Shown here: one piece after another, positions 53,526 to 62,566 of the stretch | Numbering within the stretch: the stretch's first letter is position 1 | Layout: each line of letters starts with the position of its first letter | NCBI RefSeq assembly: GCF_020176955.2 | Contig: NZ_JAIUCZ020000001.1 | Span: 620,001-684,000, forward strand | Direction of reading: 5' to 3' | Source: Nocardia sp. alder85J | GTDB taxonomy: Bacteria > Actinomycetota > Actinomycetes > Mycobacteriales > Mycobacteriaceae | DNA: 64,000 nucleotides | The notes under the pieces: generated by a model | What the model was told of the DNA's origin: nothing | The model's database searches: none | Seen by the model: the letters and a program-made list of their open reading frames with translations, nothing else | Position numbers and translations under genes: made by a program

Positions 53526-54965
53526 ATGGACCGGCTCGATGTGCCCGGAGGGTCCGACGGTCCGGCGGCCGCGGCCAGATCGGTGGCCACGTCCCGGCTG
53601 GTGCGGGGCTCCCGGCTCGGCGCGGTGGTGGCGGCCCAGGCCGTGCGCAAGCGCCGCACCCGGTTGTCGATGATCGGCCGTTCCGAGGCCGCCCGCGCCC
53701 GGCTCGCCGACGAGTCGACGGTGAAGATGGCCGAACAGCTGGTGGTCGTGCTCGGCGACATGAAGGGCCTGGCCATGAAGCTCGGCCAGTTCCTGTCGAT
53801 GCTGGATCTGGATCTGGTGCCCCCGGATCAGCGCGAGGCGTTCCAGACCCGGCTGGCGGTGCTGCGCGATCAGGCCCCGGCCGTCGAGTTCGAGACGATG
53901 CGCCGGGTCGTGGAGGAGGAGAAGGGCGCCCCGCTGGAGGACCTGTTCGCGGATTTCGATCCGGAACCGGTGGCCGCGGCCTCGATCGGCCAGGTCTACC
54001 GGGCCCGGTTGCACGACGGCACCGAGGTCGCGGTGAAGGTGCAGTACCCGGGCGTCGACGCGGCCGTGCGCGCGGATCTGCGCAACATCGGCATCCTGCG
54101 CTTCCTGATCTCGCAGTTCCTGCCCGGGTTCAGTGTCGCGGTGCTCGACGAGTTCCGGTCCACGGTGCTCGGCGAACTGGACTACACGGCCGAGGCGCGC
54201 ACCCAGCGTCAGGTGGCCGAGTTGTTCACCGATCATCCGTTCATCGCGGTCCCGAACGCGTTCCCCGAACTCGGCAGCGCCCATGTGCTGGTCACCGAAT
54301 TCTGTCCCGGCGAGGGATTTTCGACCATGCGGGCGCTGCCGGACGCCGAGCGCGACCGGATCGGCGAGATCGTCTACCGCTTCTACGTCGGCTCGCTGTT
54401 CGAACTCGGCGAGTTCTGCGGCGATCCGCATCCGGGCAATCTGCTGCTGCGTCCCGACGGCCGGCTGGGCTTCCTGGATTTCGGCCTGTACAAGCGAATG
54501 GACAAGGGGCACATGGCCTTCGAGGCCACCTGTCTACGGGCCGTCACCGAGGACCGGCCCGAGGAGCTGTACCGGCTGATGGTCGAGCGCGGCGTGATCG
54601 ACGAAGCCGCCGGGGTCACCCCCGAGGAGTGCTACGACTACGTGCTGGCGGCCTCGGAGTGGTGCCTGGTCGACGAACCGCTGCCGATCACCCCCGAATT
54701 GGCTTCCGGCGCTTTCCTGATGGCGATCGACCCCCGGCTGGCCGAGTTCTCGGGGATGCGGCGGCAGAACCTGCCGGCGGAGCACTTGTTCTCCCGCCGC
54801 GCCGATTTCATGACCTTCGGCACCCTCGGCCAGTTGCACGCGACCGCGAATTGGCATCGCATCGCCCGGGAATGGCTCTACGACGAGGCGCCGGTCACGG
54901 AACTGGGTGAGCAGCACCGGCAGTGGCGGCAGCGGCGGGCGGATGCCGGCGTCAGCGCGGGGTGA
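53526..54965 (+). CDS. AarF/ABC1/UbiB family atypical kinase
   Basis: This is a 479-residue member of the ABC1/UbiB kinase-like family, some of which support quinone biosynthesis. The KxGQ-type segment is MKGLAMKLGQFLSMLD, the Ala-rich loop is AAASIGQVYRARLHDG, the ATP-lysine is in EVAVKVQYPGVD, and the catalytic/metal region is FCGDPHPGNLLLRPDGRLGFLDFG. There is no clear C-terminal membrane segment. The start is ATG 53526, eight bases after GGAGG. Its 3' end overlaps the convergent NB-ARC gene by 14 bp. Confidence 0.92.
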   Translation: MDRLDVPGGSDGPAAAARSVATSRLVRGSRLGAVVAAQAVRKRRTRLSMIGRSEAARARLADESTVKMAEQLVVVLGDMKGLAMKLGQFLSMLDLDLVPPDQREAFQTRLAVLRDQAPAVEFETMRRVVEEEKGAPLEDLFADFDPEPVAAASIGQVYRARLHDGTEVAVKVQYPGVDAAVRADLRNIGILRFLISQFLPGFSVAVLDEFRSTVLGELDYTAEARTQRQVAELFTDHPFIAVPNAFPELGSAHVLVTEFCPGEGFSTMRALPDAERDRIGEIVYRFYVGSLFELGEFCGDPHPGNLLLRPDGRLGFLDFGLYKRMDKGHMAFEATCLRAVTEDRPEELYRLMVERGVIDEAAGVTPEECYDYVLAASEWCLVDEPLPITPELASGAFLMAIDPRLAEFSGMRRQNLPAEHLFSRRADFMTFGTLGQLHATANWHRIAREWLYDEAPVTELGEQHRQWRQRRADAGVSAG

Positions 54966-57900
54966 CGGGTACCGGCAGGTCCCGCCACACGCGGCGTCGC
55001 TTCCAGCGGATCTGGATCTCCCGGACCAGGCGCAGGGTGTCGATGTAGGAGGAGACCGGGTTCTGCGGCGGGCGGTACTCGTCCCACAGATTGCTGATCC
55101 GGTCGAGCATCTCGGTCTGTCCGGGGCGTTCTCCGACGTCCCGGAAGATCGCCAACGCCTGCTGGACCAGATCGGTGCCACCGGAATAGTCGCCGACCTT
55201 GTAGCGCACGAGCCCGAGGCCCATGAACGCGTACGCCTCGCCGAGCCGGTCGCCGATCTCCCGGAAGATCACCGGCGCCTGCTGGACCAGTTCGGCCGCG
55301 CCGGCGTAGTCGCCGGCCTGGTAGCGCAGCAGCCCGAGCCCGATGAACGTGTAGCCCTGACTGACCCGGTCACCGATGTCGCGGAAGATCGCCAGCGCGC
55401 GCTGCGCGTACTCGGTGGCGGCGACGAAATCGTCGGTGGCGCCGCGCAACAGCGACATGCCCGCGAGGGAGAACGCGTGCCCGAACCGGTCGCCGACCTC
55501 CTCGAAGATCGTCACGGCCTGCTGCACCAGCATGTCGGTTCCCGCGAGATCGCCACTGGCGTAACGCAATCGGCCGAGGCTGCTGAGCGCGTACGCCTGG
55601 CCCACCCGGTCGCCGATCTCCCGGAAGATGCCCAGCGCCTGGTGCAGGCGATCGATCCCGCTCGGGAAATCGTCGGTGACATAGTGCAATCGGCCGAGGC
55701 TGCTGAGGGCGTAGGCCTGGCCCACCCGGTCACCGATCTCGCGGAAGATGTCCAGTGCCCGCTGGATTCGCTCGCCCGCGCGCGGATACTCGCCGTTGGC
55801 GTACGCGAGCAGTCCCAGTTCGATCAGCGTGTACGCCTGGCCCACCCGATCGCCGATGTGCAGGAAGATCGCCAATGCCTGCTCCATCCGGTCGACCGCG
55901 CCGGAATAGTCGCCGGTGGAGTACCGCACCAGGCCCAGATCGCTGAGGACGTAGGCCTGCCCGACCCGGTCGCCGATCTCCTCGAACATCGCCAGCGATC
56001 GGCTCATCTGCTCGGAGGCGTCGGTGCAGTCGCCGGTGGCGAAGCTGACCCGGCCCAGATTGCTCAGGGCGTACGCCTCGCCCCAGCGGTCGCCGACCTC
56101 GCGGTAGTTCTGCAACGCCACCGTGGTCAGGTCCGCCGCGCCGGGATAATCCCCGATCGCGAACCGTACCGCGATCAGATCGTTGAGGGCGTAGGCGATT
56201 CCGAACCGATCGTCGATCTCCCGGGCCAGCGCCAGCGCCTGTTCGACCGCCGCGGCCGCGCCGGCGTAGTCGCCGGTCGCGTAGCGCACGACCCCGAGTT
56301 CGTTGAGCGCGTACGCCTCGCCGGAGCGGTCGTCGATCTCCTGGAACACCGCCAGCGCCTGTTCCACCAGGTCCACGGTGCCGGGATAGTCGCCGGTGGC
56401 GTAGCGCACGACACCGAGTCCGATCAGCGCGTACGCCTCGCCGAGCCCGTCGCCGACCTCCTGGTAGATGGCCAGCGCCCGGCGCATCAGATCGGCGGTG
56501 CCGGGATAGTCGCCGGTGGCGTAACCCAGTCGGCCGAGGATGCTGAGGCAGCGCGCCTCGCCGGCCCGGTCGCCCAGCTCCCGGTACACCGTCAGCGCCT
56601 GCCGGGCCAGACTCTCGGTGCCGGGATAGTCGCCGGTGGCGTAGCGGACCGTGCCCAGATCCAGCAGGGCGGCGGCGAGCCCGACCCGGTCGTCGCTGTG
56701 CTCGGCGTGGGTGGCCGCGCGCCGGTGCAACCGGATGGCCAGCGGCCACGGGCCGTCCAGCCGCAGCAGTCCGGCCAGCGCGCTGGTCAGCCCGATCACC
56801 CGGGCCGGTTGATGGTGGGACGCACCGTATTCCAGGCCGGACAGCAGATTGCCGCGCTCGGCCCGCATCCAGGTCAGTGCCGCGGCGGCGGTGTCGAAGC
56901 GCGGCGCGACCTCGGGCCCGGGGCCGTCCGCGGGCGGCCCCGGGCGCGGGCCGCCGACGAGGAACCAGTTGGCCCGTTCGCCGGTGCGCTGGTAGTGGTC
57001 CAGCAGCCGGTCGACCGCGGCCCGGTGCTCGTCGTCGGCGCCGCCGGGCAGCGCGCGGGCGTATTCGCGCAGCAGATCGTGCATCCGGTAGCGGCCGCGC
57101 GCGGGTTCCTCGATGAGGTGGTCGGTGAACAGTACTTCCAGTTCGCGGCGGGCCTCGGTCTCGGTGCTGCCGGCCAGCACCGCGGCCGCGTAGCTGTCGA
57201 TGTCCGGGCCCGGATGCACACTCAGCAGCCGGAACAGCCGCTGCCGATGCGGCGGCAGGTCGCGGTAGGACATCGTGAACGCGGCCCGGACCGCGCGCTC
57301 CCCGGCCTCGAGTTCGGACAGCCGGTCCTGGGCGGCGGTGAAATCGGCGGCCGCCTCGCGGATGGTCCAGGTGGTGTGGTGGGCCAGCCGCCCGGCCAGC
57401 AGCACGATCGCCAGCGGCAGATAGCCGCACAGCCGGGCGATATCGGCCATCGCGGCCGCGTCGCCGTCGGCGGCGGGCCGGTGGGCGAGCGTGCGGAACA
57501 GTTCGGCGGCCTTCTCGGGATCGAGGGTGTCCAGGGCCAGCGGCAGCGAGCCGTCGAGGGCGACCAGCCGGCGCCGGCTGGTGATCAGGGTCAGGCAGCC
57601 GGGGCCGTTGGGCAGCAGTGGCTCCACCTGGTCGTGGTCCCGGGCATCGTCCAGGACCAGCAGAATTCGCTTGCCCGCCACCTGATTTCGCCACATGTTG
57701 CGGCGACTGTCCAGGGTGTCGGGCACATTGCGCGGGTCGACGCCGAGATCGGTGAGCAGTCCGGCGAGCACCTCGGTCGGGGTGGCGGCGGTGTGCCCGG
57801 CGGTGTGGGCGTGCAGGTTCACGAAGAAACGGCCGTCGGGGAAGCGCTCGGCCAGCCGGTGCGCCGCCCGGGTGGCCAGCGCGGTCTTGCCGACGCCGGG

Positions 57901-58425
57901 CATCCCGTCGATGGTGTAGATCGACACCGCCGGTCCGCTGTCGGTCAGTTCCAGGATGCGCCGCAGTTCGGGTTCGCGCCCGATCAGCGTGTCGATGTCG
58001 CGGGGGAGGGTGTCGGTGACCGCGGGCCGGGGCAGCGGCAACGCTGAAGGGGTGTTCAGCGGTTCCGGGCCGCGGTCGCTGCGGGCCTCGGCATTGGCCT
58101 CGTTCCACCATCGCTGCCACGCGATGCGGTTCACCAGACGGGAATTGGCCGCGGCGCCGTGCTGCCGGGCCAGCGTCGTCAGCGTCTCCAGCACCGGTTC
58201 GAAGGAGGCGAACCGGGCCGGGACCGCGCGCCCGGACCGCCAGTCGCTGATCCGCTGCACCGGGGGTAGTCGCCGCGCGGCCGGGAACCGGGAACGGGTG
58301 GCGCGGAAGACCTGATCCAGCGTGGGATTGCCCGCGGCGTCGAACAACTCGATCAGCGACTCCGCGAAATGCGTTCGCGCCGAGACCAACTTGCCGGTCG
58401 CGCTACCGTCCGCGGATACTGTCAC
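54952..58425 (-). CDS. NB-ARC/STAND ATPase with 13 TPR repeats
   Basis: This is a 1157-residue signalling ATPase. Residues ~20-110 form a helical N-terminal domain, possibly HTH-like (RISDWRSGRAVPARF). The NB-ARC core has P-loop GMPGVGKT (174-181), Walker B ILLVLDDA (254-261), the GLPL-type motif GYLPLAI, and an MHD-type motif YRMHDLLREYA near 447. Residues ~582-1101 are 13 tandem 40-residue TPR units (GEAYALxxLGxVRYATGDY), encoded by 120-bp repeats at 55123-56682. The start is GTG 58425. Such proteins are regulators or conflict-system sensors; which is unknown. Confidence 0.88.
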   Translation of the reverse strand: MTVSADGSATGKLVSARTHFAESLIELFDAAGNPTLDQVFRATRSRFPAARRLPPVQRISDWRSGRAVPARFASFEPVLETLTTLARQHGAAANSRLVNRIAWQRWWNEANAEARSDRGPEPLNTPSALPLPRPAVTDTLPRDIDTLIGREPELRRILELTDSGPAVSIYTIDGMPGVGKTALATRAAHRLAERFPDGRFFVNLHAHTAGHTAATPTEVLAGLLTDLGVDPRNVPDTLDSRRNMWRNQVAGKRILLVLDDARDHDQVEPLLPNGPGCLTLITSRRRLVALDGSLPLALDTLDPEKAAELFRTLAHRPAADGDAAAMADIARLCGYLPLAIVLLAGRLAHHTTWTIREAAADFTAAQDRLSELEAGERAVRAAFTMSYRDLPPHRQRLFRLLSVHPGPDIDSYAAAVLAGSTETEARRELEVLFTDHLIEEPARGRYRMHDLLREYARALPGGADDEHRAAVDRLLDHYQRTGERANWFLVGGPRPGPPADGPGPEVAPRFDTAAAALTWMRAERGNLLSGLEYGASHHQPARVIGLTSALAGLLRLDGPWPLAIRLHRRAATHAEHSDDRVGLAAALLDLGTVRYATGDYPGTESLARQALTVYRELGDRAGEARCLSILGRLGYATGDYPGTADLMRRALAIYQEVGDGLGEAYALIGLGVVRYATGDYPGTVDLVEQALAVFQEIDDRSGEAYALNELGVVRYATGDYAGAAAAVEQALALAREIDDRFGIAYALNDLIAVRFAIGDYPGAADLTTVALQNYREVGDRWGEAYALSNLGRVSFATGDCTDASEQMSRSLAMFEEIGDRVGQAYVLSDLGLVRYSTGDYSGAVDRMEQALAIFLHIGDRVGQAYTLIELGLLAYANGEYPRAGERIQRALDIFREIGDRVGQAYALSSLGRLHYVTDDFPSGIDRLHQALGIFREIGDRVGQAYALSSLGRLRYASGDLAGTDMLVQQAVTIFEEVGDRFGHAFSLAGMSLLRGATDDFVAATEYAQRALAIFRDIGDRVSQGYTFIGLGLLRYQAGDYAGAAELVQQAPVIFREIGDRLGEAYAFMGLGLVRYKVGDYSGGTDLVQQALAIFRDVGERPGQTEMLDRISNLWDEYRPPQNPVSSYIDTLRLVREIQIRWKRRRVWRDLPVPVTPR

Positions 58426-58480
58426 GGTGCCAGGTTAGAACCGGGCGCGCCGGGCGTCCACGTCGGGTCCGGGCGCGTGG

Positions 58481-59350
58481 TCAGACCAGGCTCTTGCCTT
58501 GCGCGCGGGGTTTGCGCATATCGGCGAGGTAGCCCTCGAACGGATACAGTCGCCAGCGCAGGGGCAGCAGCGCGGAGGTGCGGCCGATGGCCCGCATGGT
58601 CAGCTCGAACACGCGCTGCCGCCGCGGCCCCCAGTCCAGGTCCAGCTGATCCCGGAACTGTTGCGGCAGATAGCCGGTGGTGAAGAAGCGGTTGGTGTCG
58701 CGGAACAGCACCCGCTGGATCGGATGGTAGGGGCCGAGACCGACCACCTGGTCGAGCAGGTAGCGGCGCACCTCGTCGTCGAAGGCGATCTCGCCCAGCA
58801 TCGAGTCCCAATACTGCTGGAACGCAGCGCGATCGGCCGGCCACATCTCCGGGCGCACCTGGAGTGTGGTGCCGAAACGGGCGGACTCCCGGTACAGCTC
58901 CTCGGCGATGTCGTCGTCGACGCCGCCGTGCAGCAGTGCCAGCGAATCGGCGGTGCCGCGGTAGATGCAGGCCGCCACCCACAGTTGCAGGCGCGGGTCG
59001 AAGGCGTTGTAGCGCACCGGACTGTCCGCGGTGGACCGGACGTGGCGGTGCGAGGTGTCGACCGCCTCCCGGTAGGCGGCGCGGTCGTCGTCGGTGCCGA
59101 GCATCGCCACGGCCAGGTAGGTCAGCGTCGTCTTGCCCCGTTTACGCGGATTCAGATCGAAACGTCCACTGGTGACGGTGCTTTCGACGACGCCGCGGCC
59201 GACCGGCGGGAGGCCGAGCTGCATGATCACGTTGGCCGGGCCACCGAGCAGGGCCGCGGGTCCGGACATGTAGCGGCGGCGGCGTTGCAGGGCGGCGTCG
59301 GTGACATCGGTGGCGCCGGGCGGCGGCGCGGTGGGTGCGCGGTCTGGCAT
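58481..59350 (-). CDS. Oxygenase MpaB family protein (DUF2236)
   Basis: This is a 289-residue DUF2236/MpaB-family protein, relatives of which are heme-containing oxygenases such as latex-clearing protein and mycophenolic-acid-pathway MpaB. Family markers are YMSGPAALLGGPANVIMQLG, HRHVRSTADSPVRYNAFDP, LQLWVAACIYRG and the late helix MRAIGRTSALLPLRWRLYPF. The start is ATG 59350, four bases after GGAGG. It is divergent from an acyl-CoA synthetase with an inverted repeat between, suggesting shared control. Confidence 0.88.
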   Translation of the reverse strand: MPDRAPTAPPPGATDVTDAALQRRRRYMSGPAALLGGPANVIMQLGLPPVGRGVVESTVTSGRFDLNPRKRGKTTLTYLAVAMLGTDDDRAAYREAVDTSHRHVRSTADSPVRYNAFDPRLQLWVAACIYRGTADSLALLHGGVDDDIAEELYRESARFGTTLQVRPEMWPADRAAFQQYWDSMLGEIAFDDEVRRYLLDQVVGLGPYHPIQRVLFRDTNRFFTTGYLPQQFRDQLDLDWGPRRQRVFELTMRAIGRTSALLPLRWRLYPFEGYLADMRKPRAQGKSLV

Positions 59351-59384
59351 GGGTCCTCCGCGAGCTGTCGGGAGTTGCGAGCGG

Positions 59385-59413
59385 TTGAGAAGATTATCGC
59401 CTCATATTCTCAA
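59385..59413. promoter_or_regulatory. TTGAGAA-N15-TTCTCAA inverted repeat
   Basis: Two perfect 7-bp half-sites lie 22 bp apart, two turns of the helix, with extra symmetric matches (AT and A) inside. It lies 34 bp upstream of the MpaB-family start and 152 bp before the acyl-CoA synthetase start. It is probably an operator for one or both. Confidence 0.65.
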
Positions 59414-59565
59414 AGTGTCGCTCCGGACGCAATGGCCCGATCCGGCAATAAGTTAACGGAAATTCTTCTCCTGGGATACGCTGGTGCCGTTGCGGAGATC
59501 TGGGTGATGGACCGGTGCCAGGTGGCGCCGGTCCGCTCACCGTCGAGTTCGACCCAGGGGTGCAT

Positions 59566-61230
59566 GTGAAGAAGAAATTGTCGTCCACCGCGCGCTCGGT
59601 CACCGAGTCGCTGTCGGCCGTCGGGGTGCTGCGCCGCCGCGGCATGGTGAACCCGCTGCGCCCCGGCGATCTGCTCCGCACCATGCGGGACGCCGCCGCC
59701 TACGGCCCGTTCGTCACGGTGCTGCGGCAGGCCCGCCGCCGCGGCGGCGCGGCGATCGCGATCATCGACCAGCGCGGCCCGCTGAGCTTCGACCGGTTGG
59801 ACGCGCAGTCGAACGCGCTGGCGCACGGCCTGGCCACCCGTGGCATCGGTCCCGGCTCGGTCGTCGCCGCGCTGTGCCGCGACCACCGCGGCATGGTGCT
59901 GACCCTGCTGGCGGCGGGCAAACTCGGCGCCCGCGCGGTGCTGATGAACACCGGATTCGCCGCGCCGCAACTGGCCGCGGTCGCCGAGCGCGAGCGCGCC
60001 GACGTGCTGCTGCTGGACGAGGAGTTCCTGGAAGCCGCGGCGGCGGTGCCGGATTCGGTACCGCGCGTGCTCACCTGGGCCGCCGATCCGGTGGCGTCGC
60101 CGCTGCCGACCGTCGACGGCCTGATCGCCGCGCACCCCGACGGCGACCTGCCCGCACCGCAGCGGCCCGGCGGCATCGTGATCCTCACCAGCGGCACCAC
60201 CGGCATGCCGAAAGGCGCTCCCCGGGACAAGGTCTCGCCACTGGTCTCGGCGCAGTTCCTGGACCGCATCCCGTTCCCGGAGTCCGACACCGTCGTCATG
60301 GCGGCCCCGATCTTCCACGGCACCGGGCTGTCCCAGTTCATGCTGGGCTGGGCGCTGGGCAACGCGATCGTGTTCCAGCAGGGGCGGTTCGACCCCCGGC
60401 GGGTGCTGGCCGATATCGCGAAACACCGCGCGGCGACGGTGGTCCTGGTGCCGACGATGTTGCAGCGGATCGTCGATCTCGGCGACGAGGTGCTGGCCGG
60501 TTACGACACGTCCTCGCTGCGGGTGATCTTCGCCGCCGGATCGTCGTTGTCGCCGGATCTGGGCCGCCGCGCCGCCGAGGCGTTCGGTGACGTGCTCTAC
60601 AACCTGTACGCCTCCACCGAGGTCGCGGTCGCGGCGGTGGCCACCCCCGAGGATCTGCGCACCGCCCCCGGCACCGTGGGCCGCCCGCCGGTCGGCTGCC
60701 GGGTGGCGCTGTACGACGAGCAGCGGCGGCCGATCACCGAACCCGGCCGGGTCGGCACCATCTTCGTGTCCAGCGGCCTGAGCTTCGCCGGGTACACCGA
60801 CGGCGGCCACAAGGAGATTGTCGACGGGCTGCTGTGCAGCGGCGACGTCGGTCACTTCGACACCGCGGGCAGGCTTTTCATCGACGGCCGCGACGACGAC
60901 ATGATCGTCTCCGGCGGCGAGAACGTCTACCCGCTGGAGGTGGAGAACCTGCTGGTGGAGCGCCCGGATGTCCTGGAGGCGGCCGTCGTCGGCGTCGACG
61001 ACCGCGAATTCGGCACGCGGCTGCGCGCTTTCGTGGTGCCGGCCGCGGGGGCGGCCCTCGACGCGCAGCAGATCCGCGATCACGTGAAGTCCCACCTCGC
61101 CCGGCACAAAGTGCCCCGCGACGTGGTCTTCCTCGACGAACTGCCCCGCAACGCCACCGGGAAGCTGCTGCGCCGCCGGTTGCAGGAGGCCGACGTACCC
61201 CACGAAACACCCTCGGGAGAACGTAGATGA
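59566..61230 (+). CDS. Acyl-CoA synthetase (FadD-like, AMP-forming)
   Basis: This is a 554-residue ANL-superfamily ligase. The P-loop is VILTSGTTGMPKGAPRDK, the acyl-pocket/A5 motif is YNLYASTEVAVAAVATPEDL, the A8 hinge is LFIDGRDDDMIVSGGENVYP and the catalytic lysine is in RNATGKLLRRRL. The A5 motif has AST instead of the usual GxTE core, which is common in fadD homologues. A long-chain or aromatic acid substrate is possible. The start is GTG 59566, with AGGGG five bases upstream. Its stop overlaps the PucR gene (61227-61230). Confidence 0.92.
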   Translation: MKKKLSSTARSVTESLSAVGVLRRRGMVNPLRPGDLLRTMRDAAAYGPFVTVLRQARRRGGAAIAIIDQRGPLSFDRLDAQSNALAHGLATRGIGPGSVVAALCRDHRGMVLTLLAAGKLGARAVLMNTGFAAPQLAAVAERERADVLLLDEEFLEAAAAVPDSVPRVLTWAADPVASPLPTVDGLIAAHPDGDLPAPQRPGGIVILTSGTTGMPKGAPRDKVSPLVSAQFLDRIPFPESDTVVMAAPIFHGTGLSQFMLGWALGNAIVFQQGRFDPRRVLADIAKHRAATVVLVPTMLQRIVDLGDEVLAGYDTSSLRVIFAAGSSLSPDLGRRAAEAFGDVLYNLYASTEVAVAAVATPEDLRTAPGTVGRPPVGCRVALYDEQRRPITEPGRVGTIFVSSGLSFAGYTDGGHKEIVDGLLCSGDVGHFDTAGRLFIDGRDDDMIVSGGENVYPLEVENLLVERPDVLEAAVVGVDDREFGTRLRAFVVPAAGAALDAQQIRDHVKSHLARHKVPRDVVFLDELPRNATGKLLRRRLQEADVPHETPSGERR

Positions 61231-62390
61231 CCCTCGAAGCGACGATGGCCCAGTCGGCGGTCACCGCGGCCCGCCCGCATCCGGAAGCGCCGGTGACCCG
61301 GCCGTATCCGGCCACGCCCGCGCGGCCCCGGCTGCCGCGCTCGCCGGTGGCGTTGCAGGCGTCGGTGGCGCAGTTGTGCACCGACCTCGCCGCCGCGACC
61401 TCGCCGCACGAGACGGATCGGCGGATCGGCAGGCTGCACGACACCGTCGAGCGCTGGGCGCGCGCCGGTGTCCCGATCGATGCCGTGCACCATGCCGTGC
61501 ACGGCGTCTTCGCCGAACTGCTCTGCGCTCCAACATATCCGGGTGAACCGTCGTTCGGCCGCGCGGCCGCCGATCTGGATCTGCTGTGCCGGGTGACCCG
61601 GGTGGTGTCCGGCGCCTACCTGGCCGAGGGGCCCGACGCCGACGGGCAGCGCGACGCCCGGCTGCTGGCCGCCGCGCTGATCGACGGCGACCGTCCGGCG
61701 GCGGTCGCCCGTGAGCGCGGCATCCGCCTCGATTCGGCCTATCACGTCCTGGCCGTGGACATCCCGTTCCAGCACGACCGCCGGTCCGCCCGCGCCCGGC
61801 TGCGGCTGCTGCACCTGACGCTCACGAAAAGCTGTGCCGCGGAACCCCTGTCGCTGCTCGGCCCGGACGGCGGCACGCTGCTGCTGCCGGCCTCCGCGAT
61901 CACCGCCGAGGGCGTTACCGACCTGCTCGGCGAACTCACCCTGGCGGCCGCGGCCGGCCTCACCGCCGCGGTGGTCGAGGCCCCGTTCGAGGAGGTGGGC
62001 CCCGCCGCCGGACACGTCGACGAACTGCTGGACATCGCGCTGCGGCTGGACCGCCCCGCCCGCCTGTACCGGCTGACCGATCTGGCGCTGGAATACCAGC
62101 TCACCCGGCCCGGTCCGGCCCGCGACCACCTGGCCGGCCTGATCACCCCGCTGGCCGCGCACCCGGAACTGCTGGAAACGCTGGCCGGCTACCTGCATCA
62201 CAATCTCAACCGCCGTCGCACCGCGGACCAGCTGCACATCCACCCCAACACGATCGACTACCGCCTCAAGCGCATCCAGTCCGTCACCGGCGTGGATCCG
62301 GCCGACGTCTCGGGCCTGTGGCTGCTGGCCTCGGGCCTGCTCGTGCACCGCTTCCTGACCACGCCCCCGAATCCGGCCCGGCAGCCCTGA
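61227..62390 (+). CDS. PucR/CdaR-type transcriptional regulator
   Basis: This is a 387-residue regulator of the PucR family. A variable N-terminal part (residues ~1-200) with a helical GGDEF-like domain (SAYHVLAVDIPFQ, FEEVGPAAGHVDELLDIALR) precedes the C-terminal HTH_30 domain (ETLAGYLHHNLNRRRTADQL and HPNTIDYRLKRIQSVTGVD). Its ATG overlaps the acyl-CoA synthetase stop as ATGA, so the two are cotranscribed. It likely controls the synthetase, the downstream aldehyde dehydrogenase, or both. Confidence 0.9.
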   Translation: MTLEATMAQSAVTAARPHPEAPVTRPYPATPARPRLPRSPVALQASVAQLCTDLAAATSPHETDRRIGRLHDTVERWARAGVPIDAVHHAVHGVFAELLCAPTYPGEPSFGRAAADLDLLCRVTRVVSGAYLAEGPDADGQRDARLLAAALIDGDRPAAVARERGIRLDSAYHVLAVDIPFQHDRRSARARLRLLHLTLTKSCAAEPLSLLGPDGGTLLLPASAITAEGVTDLLGELTLAAAAGLTAAVVEAPFEEVGPAAGHVDELLDIALRLDRPARLYRLTDLALEYQLTRPGPARDHLAGLITPLAAHPELLETLAGYLHHNLNRRRTADQLHIHPNTIDYRLKRIQSVTGVDPADVSGLWLLASGLLVHRFLTTPPNPARQP

Positions 62391-62447
62391 TCGCGACCAC
62401 GCCGCCCGCGCCTCGCGAATTCTCCCAATCCCAACTGTTTGGTCGGC

Positions 62448-62491
62448 TATAGTTTCGGTCGGAACGACACATTTCGTTGAAAACCAACGAA
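62448..62491 (+). promoter_or_regulatory. TATAGT -10 box and TTCGTTG-N5-CAACGAA repeat
   Basis: TATAGT (62448-62453) is a likely -10 box before the aldehyde dehydrogenase. Twenty bases downstream, TTCGTTG-AAAAC-CAACGAA (62473-62491) forms a perfect inverted repeat in the 5' leader, a candidate operator. The adjacent PucR-type regulator could be its reader. Confidence 0.6.
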
Positions 62492-62566
62492 CTGGTTGAC
62501 TACGGTGGAGGCCGGGACACAGTCCGGCGGCGCCTCGGCCGGGCAGGATTCGACACAGGGATGGAC

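Noticed and set aside
54907..58047. A 1046-residue plus-strand open frame
   Set aside because: It is antisense to the NB-ARC/TPR gene, and its apparent repeats are the reverse of the TPR units.
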